Below are positions 1 to 6,405 of a stretch of 7,333 nt of DNA, one piece after another. The stretch spans positions 1-7,333 of the forward strand of contig DDJQ01000139.1 of the NCBI GenBank assembly GCA_002339125.1. Reading direction: 5' to 3'. Below the pieces are notes generated by a model that was given only the letters and a program-made list of their open reading frames with translations, searched no databases and was not told the DNA's origin. Each line of letters starts with the position of its first letter. Positions within the stretch are counted from its first letter, which is position 1. Origin of the DNA: Alteromonadaceae bacterium UBA2620. Lineage in GTDB: Bacteria; Pseudomonadota; Gammaproteobacteria; Enterobacterales; Alteromonadaceae. The position numbers and the translations under genes were made by a program.

Positions 1-4
1 TTAT

Positions 5-141
5 CAGTGAAAAGCGTCATCGTCTCTGGCAGAACAAACTAGACCGTCAATGACGGCACATCCATGTGCCGCATCGACTGAATCCTCATTCATGATGATT
101 CTTCCAGTTTGTTATGTATGCCAGAGACGATGACAACACTG
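5..141. repeat. Structured inverted-repeat element with two inner hairpins
   Basis: A perfect 16-bp inverted repeat (GTCATCGTCTCTGGCA at 16-31, its complement at 119-134) is extended inward by an 8-bp arm (33-40 with 106-113, offset by a few unpaired bases) and outward by CAGTG/CACTG (5-9 with 137-141). Between the arms lie two further hairpins: 54-61 with 64-71 (8 bp), and 80-89 with 92-101 (10 positions, one mismatch). An alternative hairpin, CCGTC/GACGG at 44-48 and 52-56, competes with the first. The whole could fold as a three-way junction in RNA or single-stranded DNA. It lies downstream of the DUF2569 gene and could act as its terminator or be a small non-autonomous mobile element. It lacks a clear U-tract, and no target duplication can be judged because the window begins here. 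A 29-codon open frame on the minus strand (93 to 4) lies inside it. Bases 135-237, between this element and the DUF2569 gene, show nothing else recognisable. Confidence 0.6.
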
Positions 142-237
142 AAGAAGGGCACAATGATTTTGCTTTCTTCGATTTAGGTACAGGAGAGTTTTAGATTCAA
201 AGCAGAACCACACAACTTGTGAATAGAACTAATTTCT

Positions 238-774
238 TCAATTGGATACTGCTACCGGTAAAGCGGGTGACAGTTCTTGCTGGTCTTTTACAAAGGTTTC
301 TTTTACGCGCTGTGACATCAGCATGTATGGGATCCAGATGAGAGCACCAATCAGCGTTCGTACAAACTCTTTGGTAGTGTCAGGGTCGAACATAGGCTCT
401 TGCGGTAACACAATGGAAACTAACCAGGCATCAGCCGGAATAAACACCAGAGAAGAGAGCACAATGCCAATGTAAAATGAAGGGAATAGCCAGTGGCGGG
501 TAAAAAACAGATAAATTAAATAAAGCGAAGCCAGAAACAACCCCACATTAAAGGTAATTTCACCAATCAGTAAAGGCCCCCATAAAGGATGATAGGCCGC
601 AGAGTCCGGATTGGTTAGTGCATCCCATATGTCATTCTGTAACAGTGGTTCATAAGCGGGTAGTGTATTCATCAATAGCCGAAACGGGCTAAACACTACG
701 CCAAGGCCTACTAAAATTAACCAGCCACCCAGGCGCTTTTTCTGCGTTGCCGGAGCGTCGTTTGTTGCGGCCAT
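238..774 (-). CDS. DUF2569 family inner-membrane protein
   Basis: The 178-residue product is an integral membrane protein of unknown function. Four hydrophobic segments are visible at about residues 16-36, 67-92, 97-123 and 137-153. The opening GGWLILVGLGVVFSPFR (16-32) and the C-terminal stretch from IWIPY (146-150) to RVKETF (156-161) match the conserved ends of the DUF2569 family, so the family call is recognition of motif pattern and the function is unknown. Length is in the usual range for the family. The ATG at 774 is preceded by a purine-rich AAAAGGAAAA with good spacing, which supports this start. The gene stands alone: a 264-bp MITE-like element lies 73 bp upstream and a structured inverted repeat lies about 100 bp downstream. 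No convincing sigma-70 promoter was picked out in the 73-bp leader. There is no evident functional link to the signalling cluster further right. Confidence 0.85.
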   Translation of the reverse strand: MAATNDAPATQKKRLGGWLILVGLGVVFSPFRLLMNTLPAYEPLLQNDIWDALTNPDSAAYHPLWGPLLIGEITFNVGLFLASLYLIYLFFTRHWLFPSFYIGIVLSSLVFIPADAWLVSIVLPQEPMFDPDTTKEFVRTLIGALIWIPYMLMSQRVKETFVKDQQELSPALPVAVSN

Positions 775-847
775 GTTATTGTTTTCCTTTTGCTACTCAT
801 AGTCCTGATTGACTCGATATAAGAGCAGGCAGGACCAACTACGTTCC

Positions 848-1111
848 ATACCAATCGGCATAGAAGTTTGCCCACTCAGCAAGACTGTCAGGCTTTTTGG
901 CTAGGCTTGGTTGCACAGGTTTGGTGGTTCCAAATCAAGCAAGCGTAACAACGCCAGAAAGCCTGACAGCATTGCCCAAAGGGAGTGGCCAAAACGACTT
1001 ACATCTGTGTTGCGTCCCCTGGACATAGAGTGACTATGCCTCAGTGAACGCGTCGTGATCTGAGTCGTTTTGACTCACTCTGAGAGGATAAACTTCTATG
1101 CCGATTGGTAT
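848..1111. mobile_element. MITE-like element with 22-bp terminal inverted repeats
   Basis: Positions 848-869 (starting ATACCAATCGGCATAGAAG) and 1090-1111 are perfect 22-bp inverted repeats bounding 264 bp with no coding capacity. The interior folds into two arms. One is 885-900 with 954-969 (16 bp, one mismatch). The other is 983-999 with 1063-1080, including a perfect 10-bp core (990-999 with 1063-1072), enclosing small hairpins such as CATAG/CTATG at 1023-1027 and 1034-1038. This plan (perfect ends, no transposase, internal palindromes) fits a miniature inverted-repeat transposable element. The outermost bases ATA/TAT would allow a TA target duplication of the IS630/Tc1 type, but no longer direct repeat flanks it, so the family is unassigned. 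It accounts for most of the 450-bp gene-free stretch 775-1224; the remainder (775-847 and 1112-1224) shows only a weak 7-bp stem at 1122-1128/1153-1159. It may end transcription from the right or affect the DUF2569 promoter 73 bp away. Confidence 0.75.
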
Positions 1112-1224
1112 CAGTAGCTTACGCCATATTATTGCAGCTGTCGCGATAAATTTATGGCGCCGGAGCAGGGGATGTTGTCACTGGTCCGGGCGGTAATTTT
1201 GTTTATAGATAGGGCTGTGCCGGA

Positions 1225-1653
1225 CTACTTATCCGGCTGGCTGGCAAGCTCACGACTGAGCTTTTCCAGGCATTGTTGATGACGCGTGGTAATCGTACGC
1301 AGGTTTAAAGATAACGGGGACGGGGTCAGCGAAGTCAGGTTTTCTTTGAGGCTCGCCAACAATCGTTGTTCGATTTCAATGAAATCGCGAATATGACGAA
1401 TTGAAGGGTAGTGCTCAAGCATTGACTGAAACTGCTCTTTCACCTGTGCAGGCAGAGCATAATCATGTCCGCTATTGCTCTCTGCCTCCATCAGTCGCAG
1501 GGCGCGAAGCTTCTCGGCTCTCAGTACCCGTAAACACGCGCGCTGCTGCGGCTGCTGATTGCTCTGCTGAGCGGTTTGGTAAAGCTCAGCGCCTTGATTA
1601 AAAAGGTCTTTAAACATTTTGATGGCACATTTTCCGGTGTTCGACATAACCAC
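1225..1653 (-). CDS. Hypothetical helical protein, possibly DUF2383/PA2169-like
   Basis: The 142-residue soluble product has no signal peptide or membrane segment. It is predicted by eye to be almost entirely helical: a first helix pair (about 13-60, rich in Gln, Leu, Arg and Glu), a proline-marked hinge, then about 84-108 and 113-136. The spacing of helices and the pattern of an E-x-x-LL helix, a PSPLSLNL turn and a final helix resemble the four-helix ferritin-like fold of DUF2383/PA2169 proteins, but key residues are not diagnostic, so this is only a suggestion. The GTG at 1653 is preferred because AAGG lies 7 bp upstream; an ATG at 1647 would be 13 bp from it, and an ATG at 1617 (Met13) is also possible. 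The gene starts 34 bp after the lipoprotein gene on the same strand and is probably cotranscribed from the sigma-54 promoter. Confidence 0.7.
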   Translation of the reverse strand: MVMSNTGKCAIKMFKDLFNQGAELYQTAQQSNQQPQQRACLRVLRAEKLRALRLMEAESNSGHDYALPAQVKEQFQSMLEHYPSIRHIRDFIEIEQRLLASLKENLTSLTPSPLSLNLRTITTRHQQCLEKLSRELASQPDK

Positions 1654-1687
1654 AGTTACACCTTATTTGCTTGACCTTTGAAAACGC

Positions 1688-2263
1688 TTATCTCAATTCG
1701 ATAGCGTCATCGGGGATCGGTTCGAAGCGACCATACTGGATGGTCATGGCATAGTATTGCATGCCAGCTTCAGACGTATCGCCTGAAACGGGATTGGGCG
1801 TAGACACCTGCTCACAGCCAGATACCGTGCATTGCTGATTAGAGGGTAAACTGGTGGCGGTGACATCGCCGGTCACTGCACCATCAACCGTTTGAGACTG
1901 AGGGGCGGCAGTTATTACCTGTTGGTCGGTCATGGATGGCATAGTTACAGCCTCGCTGGAAACAATGCGATACCAGTTGTAATCACGTTCCAGGCCAATC
2001 TCTTCTGCACGTTGCTGGCTGTATTGTTCCAGAGTTTCTTCACTGGTAGCGCTATTGGCTTTGTAAAGAATTTTGAATTTCCCCTCAGACAGGCGATGTG
2101 ACGAATAACCTAGGTCGCGGGCCGACTCGGCTGCCTGATAAGGCGTTGCTGTTAACCCGGAACCTGCGCAACCGGTTAGCATACAAGTGGTTACCACAGC
2201 GAATACCAAAGCTCTGATCAACACTGCATCGCTGAATAATCTGCCTAATAGTTGTATGTCCAT
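1688..2263 (-). CDS. CC0125/CC1285-like outer-membrane lipoprotein
   Basis: The 191-residue product has a signal peptide with a hydrophobic core (about 13-28) and a lipobox LTGC with lipidated Cys32. Residues +2/+3 are Ala-Gly, not Asp, so Lol sorting to the outer membrane is expected. The segment TPYQAA (40-45), LGYSSHRLSEGKFKILYKAN (51-70) and then the TSEETLEQYSQQRAEEIGLE stretch with DYNWYRIV (94-101) has the pattern of the CC0125/CC1285 lipoproteins, whose role is unknown. The family normally has a conserved TPYQ...GYSE.RL...Y.V.F.GN...S..T...Y...RAAEL layout, which this follows. A Ser/Thr/Gln-rich linker (about 103-165) carries a possible disulfide pair, Cys145/Cys150, before a beta-like C-terminus (169-179). 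The ATG at 2263 follows AGGA at good spacing. The first gene after the sigma-54 promoter, it leads a probable two-gene unit and is a likely output of the adjacent signalling cluster. Confidence 0.82.
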   Translation of the reverse strand: MDIQLLGRLFSDAVLIRALVFAVVTTCMLTGCAGSGLTATPYQAAESARDLGYSSHRLSEGKFKILYKANSATSEETLEQYSQQRAEEIGLERDYNWYRIVSSEAVTMPSMTDQQVITAAPQSQTVDGAVTGDVTATSLPSNQQCTVSGCEQVSTPNPVSGDTSEAGMQYYAMTIQYGRFEPIPDDAIELR

Positions 2264-2359
2264 GTTGTTTTCCTGTTTGCGTTATCGTCAGCAACCGGGT
2301 GTTGAATGCTTCGGTTAAATAGTTACTGACCGGATTGAACTTGTGCTTACAGGAAGGAT

Positions 2360-2375
2360 TGCAACGCTTGTGCCA
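2360..2375 (-). promoter_or_regulatory. Sigma-54 (RpoN) -24/-12 promoter
   Basis: Read on the minus strand the sequence is TGGCACAAGCGTTGCA, which matches the sigma-54 consensus TGGCACG-N4-TTGCW at every core base. The invariant GG (2374-2373) and GC (2362-2361) are exactly 12 apart from G to C. The only deviation is A for G at the seventh base. Transcription would begin near 2349, leaving a leader of about 86 nt before the lipoprotein ATG at 2263. The call is strengthened by an IHF consensus upstream and by an NtrC-type activator encoded in the same window. Confidence 0.8.
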
Positions 2376-2391
2376 TCAATGTTTATTTGTG

Positions 2392-2404
2392 TAAGTCATT
2401 GATA
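2392..2404 (-). promoter_or_regulatory. IHF-binding site between promoter and enhancer region
   Basis: The minus strand reads TATCAATGACTTA, a full match to the IHF consensus WATCAANNNNTTR, preceded on its 5' side by a very A/T-rich stretch (about 2405-2433), as is usual for IHF sites. Its centre lies about 49 bp upstream of the predicted sigma-54 start. This is where IHF commonly bends DNA to bring an enhancer-bound activator onto the promoter. Part of it also forms a 7-bp inverted repeat with ATCAATG at 2375-2381 (partner CATTGAT at 2397-2403), so a dyad operator at this place is an alternative reading. Confidence 0.6.
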
Positions 2405-2456
2405 AATATTTAATAATTTTGTTTTATTGCGAGTGAAAATAATAGCGATGGGAAAA

Positions 2457-2474
2457 TGCAATGTAAAACTTGCA
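2457..2474. promoter_or_regulatory. Candidate enhancer (UAS) palindrome
   Basis: TGCAA-N8-TTGCA forms an 18-bp dyad centred about 116 bp upstream of the predicted sigma-54 start and beyond the IHF site. NtrC-family activators, which bind through a C-terminal Fis-type helix-turn-helix, typically use dyads at about this distance. The spacing and symmetry are seen directly; that this is the binding site of the regulator encoded at the right edge is inference. The dyad abuts the 3' end of the hybrid kinase gene, and only one copy was found. Confidence 0.3.
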
Positions 2475-2489
2475 AGGGGTTACCCGCAA
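2470..2489 (-). terminator. Weak terminator-like hairpin at end of hybrid kinase gene
   Basis: On the minus strand TTGCGGG pairs with CCC-TT-GCAA (two-base bulge, TAAC loop) and is followed by GTTTTAC. The TAA stop codon of the hybrid kinase lies partly in the loop. The stem is short and the T run only four long, so this would be an inefficient intrinsic terminator at best. It overlaps one half of the candidate enhancer palindrome. Confidence 0.25.
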
Positions 2490-4438
2490 AAGTTCAGTAC
2501 TGCCAGATCAGCTTTGCTTACAGGCTTCAATAACACCTGAGCGATGGGTAAACCCTCGAGTCGGTCTTTATCCGGCTCAGCGCCGCTGATAATGGTCACT
2601 TTCAGGTTGGGGGCGACTTCAGCGATGGCTGCGGTCAGTTCATAGCCGTCAGTATCGGGCAGATGCAGATCCATAAGCACATGGGCATAATGTGCCGGGG
2701 CATTAGCAACTTTTTCCAGGGCCTGTTGGCCATTAAGTGCTATATCTGCTTCGTAACCCAGTGAATTAAGCAGCAGGCACATTAATTCGGCCGCGTCCTC
2801 ATCATCTTCCACTACCAGTAAAGATGACTTGTTCTCAGTGGTGCTGGTTTCTTTCGGCGCAGCAGGCTGAGTGGCTGGCAACAAAAAGGTACTGAGCACT
2901 TCACTTAAATCCTTACGGTCGATGGGCTTGGCAATCACATTGTCAAAACCTTCGGCCAGTAAGGATTCTCTAAGCCCTTTACGGCTGGCTGCCGTAACGG
3001 CAACTACTGGCGTTTGGATACCAGAGGAGCGCATCGCCTTTAAACAATCTATGCCATTCATCACCGGCATATGTATGTCCATTAACACCAGGTGAAAGGG
3101 CTCACCGTTATGCTCTGCGCTGCGTATTTTTTCCAGTGCGTCGGCACCATTCTGAGCATAGGTTACCTGAGCCTGACTCATGCTTACTAAACGGCCGGTG
3201 AGGCGGCGAATTTCACGTAAGTCATCAACTATCAGCACCCGACCATCGAGGTGTTGGTTAATTTTAAATTGTGCCGGAGGCCGCTCGGGGGCGTCCAGAT
3301 TAAGACGGATGAGGTTTTGTTCGCCACTGCCTTCTGCTTTGATACAGAACCAAAAGCGACTGCCTTCGCCCTGGGTGGATTCCACATTTATTCGGCCACC
3401 CATACGGCTGACTAACTCATTGGAAATGGCCAGTCCGAGCCCGGCACCACCATGGTTGGCGTGGATCAGATCCTCAATTTGTTCGAAGGGCTTAAAAATG
3501 GTTTCAAGCTTGTCTGTCGGCATGCCAATACCGGTATCTTTTACCGCAAAACAAAACCGCTCACTGTCTTTATCGAATTCAACATTGATTGCCACTTCGC
3601 CATTGTCGGTAAATTTAATTGCGTTATTAACAAGATTGATCAGGATTTGCCGCAGCCGGGTAGGGTCTACCTTGATATATTCGGGGATTAGCGAATTGGC
3701 GCTAACTGTCAAAACCAGGCCTTTCTCACTGGCCTGCATAACCATCAGGCTGTAAAGGTCGGTTAGAAAGCCGTTCAGATTAAGCGTTTGTGGCACCAGC
3801 TCTAACTTGTTGGCCATGATCCGCGACATATCCAGTAAGTCGTTGAGCAGGCTAAGTAAATGTTTGCTGTTATTAAATATGGTTGAAAGTTCAGCGTTAA
3901 TTCGCTCATTACCAGGGCTGTCGAGCAACAGCTCGGTATAACCGAGAATAGAGGCCAGTGGGGTTCTGAGTTCATGACCAAGATGGGCGAGGAATTTATC
4001 CTTGGCTTTGTTTTGCTGCTCGATGCGATTACGTTCTAAGCGTTCAGTTTCAATTTCGCGGCGTACCAGTGCATAGCGAATGGTCCGCATAAAGCGCGGT
4101 GTATCGACTTCGGCTTTGGTTAAAAAGTCTTCGGCACCGGCGCGCATTACCCGGTCATCAACGATGCTGTCGGCCTGGCCTGTGAGTACCACTACAGGAA
4201 TGGTTACCGACAGGCTTTTAAGCTTTTCCAGCACGTCCATGGCATTTTCCTGACCGAGCAGGTAATCAAGCAGGCACAAATCGAAGGTATTCGTTTGCAG
4301 ATGCTCAATGGCTTCTTCACCTGTTTTGGCCCATACCAATTCGAACACCGGCGACTTACACTGTGAGAGCGAGTCAGCGGTCAGCAGGTAATCGTCTTCG
4401 TCATCTTCAACCAGCAGGATACGAACAGGTTCGGTCAT
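2480..4438 (-). CDS. Hybrid histidine kinase, REC-HisKA-HATPase-REC-REC
   Basis: The 652-residue cytoplasmic kinase has no membrane segment and no PAS, GAF or other sensor domain. Receiver 1 (about 5-125) has acidic pocket E11/D12/D13, phosphoacceptor D58, T86 and K108. A short coiled linker (about 126-148) leads to HisKA with the H-box HELRTP (His155). The ATPase domain has the N-box NLVNNAIKFT (268-277), G1 DTGIGM (301-306) and G2 GGAGLGLAI (330-338). Receiver 2 (about 399-518) has D405/D406, D454, T482 and K504. Receiver 3 (about 538-650) has E544/D545/D546, D590, S618 and K638, and ends a little short after its last helix. All catalytic residues are intact. No HPt domain is present, so phosphate leaving receivers 2 or 3 would need a separate phosphotransfer protein. 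With receiver 1 as its only input domain, it is probably switched by another kinase, such as the CHASE3 kinase encoded upstream. The ATG at 4438 follows AGGTGA closely and lies 13 bp after the preceding receiver gene. It is the last gene of the signalling operon. Confidence 0.93.
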   Translation of the reverse strand: MTEPVRILLVEDDEDDYLLTADSLSQCKSPVFELVWAKTGEEAIEHLQTNTFDLCLLDYLLGQENAMDVLEKLKSLSVTIPVVVLTGQADSIVDDRVMRAGAEDFLTKAEVDTPRFMRTIRYALVRREIETERLERNRIEQQNKAKDKFLAHLGHELRTPLASILGYTELLLDSPGNERINAELSTIFNNSKHLLSLLNDLLDMSRIMANKLELVPQTLNLNGFLTDLYSLMVMQASEKGLVLTVSANSLIPEYIKVDPTRLRQILINLVNNAIKFTDNGEVAINVEFDKDSERFCFAVKDTGIGMPTDKLETIFKPFEQIEDLIHANHGGAGLGLAISNELVSRMGGRINVESTQGEGSRFWFCIKAEGSGEQNLIRLNLDAPERPPAQFKINQHLDGRVLIVDDLREIRRLTGRLVSMSQAQVTYAQNGADALEKIRSAEHNGEPFHLVLMDIHMPVMNGIDCLKAMRSSGIQTPVVAVTAASRKGLRESLLAEGFDNVIAKPIDRKDLSEVLSTFLLPATQPAAPKETSTTENKSSLLVVEDDEDAAELMCLLLNSLGYEADIALNGQQALEKVANAPAHYAHVLMDLHLPDTDGYELTAAIAEVAPNLKVTIISGAEPDKDRLEGLPIAQVLLKPVSKADLAVLNFCG

Positions 4439-4451
4439 GGGTCACCTATGC

Positions 4452-4904
4452 CTATTTATTGTGGGGAAGTTCAACAAACTCTATCCAGTAGCGACCGATA
4501 GCGCGCATCAAATCCACCAGTCCCTCAAAGTTAACCGGTTTGGTAATGTAAGATGCCGCACCGAGGTCGTAACCGCGGATCATATCTTCCTCTTCTTTCG
4601 AAGTCGTCAGGATGACCACCGGAATACTGCGTAAGTTGGGGTCGGCTTTGATGTGCTGTAACGCCTCGCGGCCATCCATGCGCGGCATATTTAAATCGAG
4701 CAAAATTAAACTCGGTCGCGGCGAAGTGGCGGGATCGGCAAATTTACCTTCCCGACGCAGATACTCCAGCAGTTCAACGCCATCTTCTACGCAGTATAAA
4801 TTGTTAAGCACCCGGCCTTCTTTTAACGCGTCGAGCGCCAGTAATCTGTCGTCCTCGTCGTCATCGGCCATTAATATGGTGACGGGTAAGCTACTGTTCG
4901 GCAT
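4452..4904 (-). CDS. Single-domain response regulator, Rcp1/CheY-like
   Basis: The 150-residue product is one receiver domain with no output domain. The acidic pocket is D14/D15/D16 in ADDDEDDR, the phosphoacceptor is D70 in LLDLNMP, the switch Thr is T100 in ILTTS, and the conserved Lys is K122 in TKPVNF. The longer insert before strand 3 (about 51-63) and the closing YWIEFVELP (139-147) are typical of the Rcp1 group, receivers that partner phytochrome-type kinases carrying a SHDLQEPLR H-box. Just such a kinase is encoded immediately upstream, overlapping by 14 bp, so the two are very likely a cognate pair. The ATG at 4904 has AGGGAG 9 bp upstream, inside the kinase gene. Its job is probably to carry phosphate or a protein-protein signal onward, for example to the hybrid kinase 13 bp downstream. 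Confidence 0.93.
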   Translation of the reverse strand: MPNSSLPVTILMADDDEDDRLLALDALKEGRVLNNLYCVEDGVELLEYLRREGKFADPATSPRPSLILLDLNMPRMDGREALQHIKADPNLRSIPVVILTTSKEEEDMIRGYDLGAASYITKPVNFEGLVDLMRAIGRYWIEFVELPHNK

Positions 4905-6405
4905 GACTTATCACTCCCTGTTGTTGCAAGTTGGTAAACGGCTGGCCGTCTTCCGGTAGGTACAGTTCGAACCTGGCTCCCTGGCCAGGCTCACTAAAAG
5001 CTTTTATGTTACCGTTGTGACGTTCGATAATGCGGCGGCAGACCGCTAAGCCGATACCGGTACCTTTATACTCTGAGCGCCCGTGTAAGCGTTGGAACGG
5101 GGCAAATATTTTCTCGGCAAAGCTCTGTTCAAAGCCAATGCCATTATCTTCTAAAGTCAGTTTAAACCAGTTTAGGCCTGGCAGCAGATGGAGACTTTCT
5201 GCCTGCTCTTCATCGATAGCCTCATAGCGTAAAGTAATAATCGGTATCTGTTCTGACTTGGTAAATTTCAAGGCATTGGAGAGTAGATTTAAAAACAGCT
5301 GACTCATTTGTGAGGCATCGGCTTTCATTACCGGTAATGAATCTACATTAACTTCCGCCTGCTTTTCTTCGATGGTGATTTCGAGATCTTCCAGCACCGT
5401 GGCAACAACGGCATTTAAATCGGTATCTTCAAAGTCCTTGCCGCGGGTAGTAACACGGGAGAATGACAATAAGTCACTAATTAGCATGGACATACGCTCG
5501 GCAGCGTTGAGCATGCGATGCAGGAAGTCCTTACCACGCTCATCCAGTGCATCTTCGTAGCCAGTACTGATACGATTGCCAAAGGCGCGGATCTTGCGTA
5601 AAGGTTCCTGCAGATCGTGGGAAGCTACAAAGGCAAAGTCCTCGAGCTCGCGATTGCTGCGAGACAGCTCTTCTGCGTAAACCTGCAACTCCACGGTGCG
5701 CTCTTTTACCCGTGATTCGAGCACCAGGTTATGCTGTTGCAATTCACGCCTGTGACGGATGGTTTCGCGGATGTTCATGCGCAGCAACATAAAAATACTG
5801 ATCACCAGTAAGCCGGTAGTCACTGAGGAGATAACCAGGTTAGTGACTGAGTCTGAACGCAGTTTAAGTAACGATTCAATGTGCTGTGCCTGCAATTTGT
5901 ATTCTTCTTCGGCAATCTGGACAAACACCTCTTCAAACTCGTTATACAGCTCAAGGCCAAAATCAGACTGAAAAATGGTAATGGCTTCGTCCTTGCGGCC
6001 CTGACGTGCTAGTTCGACCGTTTCAATGAGCTCTGAAAGCTTGGCTTTCGAAAGATTTATCAGATCCTGTAGTCGTAATTCCTGCTCGGTAAGATCTGAA
6101 CGGATCGCGTTGGCTTCTACTTGTTTGATGATGGTGTTGACTTTATTAAGCGTTTTCTCGTAATCATCCAGGTAAATTTCCCTATTGGCGAGTAAATAGC
6201 CACGCTGGCCGGACTCGGTTCTGAGTACGGCAAGGTGGAGGGTATTAATAGAGTTAATCACCTGGTTGGTGGTAAATAACCGGCGTTCAAGCGAGGCCAG
6301 TTCATCCATGGTGTGGATGGTGTAGGTGGAATTAGCGGCAATAACTATGATAACCAGGGTAACCAACAATATCGACGAAGCTGTATTGCGGATAATGGTC
6401 TTCAT
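4891..6405 (-). CDS. CHASE3-domain membrane sensor histidine kinase
   Basis: This 504-residue inner-membrane kinase has a first membrane helix at about 11-29, an all-helical periplasmic CHASE3 domain (about 30-185, with the hallmark RTESGQRGYLL at 62-72), a second membrane helix at about 187-209, and a coiled coil (about 211-255). The HisKA domain has the H-box ASHDLQEPLRK (His263). The ATPase domain has the N-box NLLSNALKFT (373-382), G1 EDNGIGF (419-425), an F-box FAPFQRLH (434-441) and G2 GTGIGLAV (448-455). All key residues are present, and there is no receiver domain. The H-box is of the phytochrome-like type that works with Rcp1-like receivers, and the next gene encodes one. The CHASE3 ligand is unknown. 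The ATG at 6405 overlaps the stop of the preceding gene as ATGA, with only a weak ribosome site, pointing to translational coupling. The 3' end overlaps the receiver gene by 14 bp. Confidence 0.93.
   Translation of the reverse strand: MKTIIRNTASSILLVTLVIIVIAANSTYTIHTMDELASLERRLFTTNQVINSINTLHLAVLRTESGQRGYLLANREIYLDDYEKTLNKVNTIIKQVEANAIRSDLTEQELRLQDLINLSKAKLSELIETVELARQGRKDEAITIFQSDFGLELYNEFEEVFVQIAEEEYKLQAQHIESLLKLRSDSVTNLVISSVTTGLLVISIFMLLRMNIRETIRHRRELQQHNLVLESRVKERTVELQVYAEELSRSNRELEDFAFVASHDLQEPLRKIRAFGNRISTGYEDALDERGKDFLHRMLNAAERMSMLISDLLSFSRVTTRGKDFEDTDLNAVVATVLEDLEITIEEKQAEVNVDSLPVMKADASQMSQLFLNLLSNALKFTKSEQIPIITLRYEAIDEEQAESLHLLPGLNWFKLTLEDNGIGFEQSFAEKIFAPFQRLHGRSEYKGTGIGLAVCRRIIERHNGNIKAFSEPGQGARFELYLPEDGQPFTNLQQQGVISHAEQ

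Noticed and set aside
16..134. Integron attC recombination site
   Set aside because: The inverted repeat is of attC-like length, but the conserved RYYYAAC and GTTRRRY end boxes are not present at its outer ends and no cassette or integrase context is visible.
1112..1224. Intrinsic terminator after the 142-residue gene
   Set aside because: Only weak stems (CGCCATA/TATGGCG with a 24-nt loop; GTCCGG/CCGGAC with a loop of about 34 nt) and no T-run were found.
1622..1637. Plus-strand TGGCAC as a second sigma-54 promoter
   Set aside because: The -12 half is absent (CCGG where TTGC is needed) and it would point away from any plus-strand gene.
2085..2294. Minus-strand 69-codon frame overlapping the lipoprotein start
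   Set aside because: It is out of frame with the clear lipoprotein signal peptide, which has a better ribosome site; no motif.
2480..2660. Frameshift or truncation of the third receiver of the hybrid kinase
   Set aside because: The receiver keeps its Asp, Ser and Lys positions and most of the last helix; the tail is a few residues short but within normal variation.
3180..3755. Long plus-strand open frame of 191 codons opposite the hybrid kinase
   Set aside because: It is antisense to the conserved HisKA/ATPase/receiver coding sequence, its product is low-complexity Ser/Arg/Leu-rich with no recognisable motif, and it has no plausible ribosome site. It is a shadow frame.
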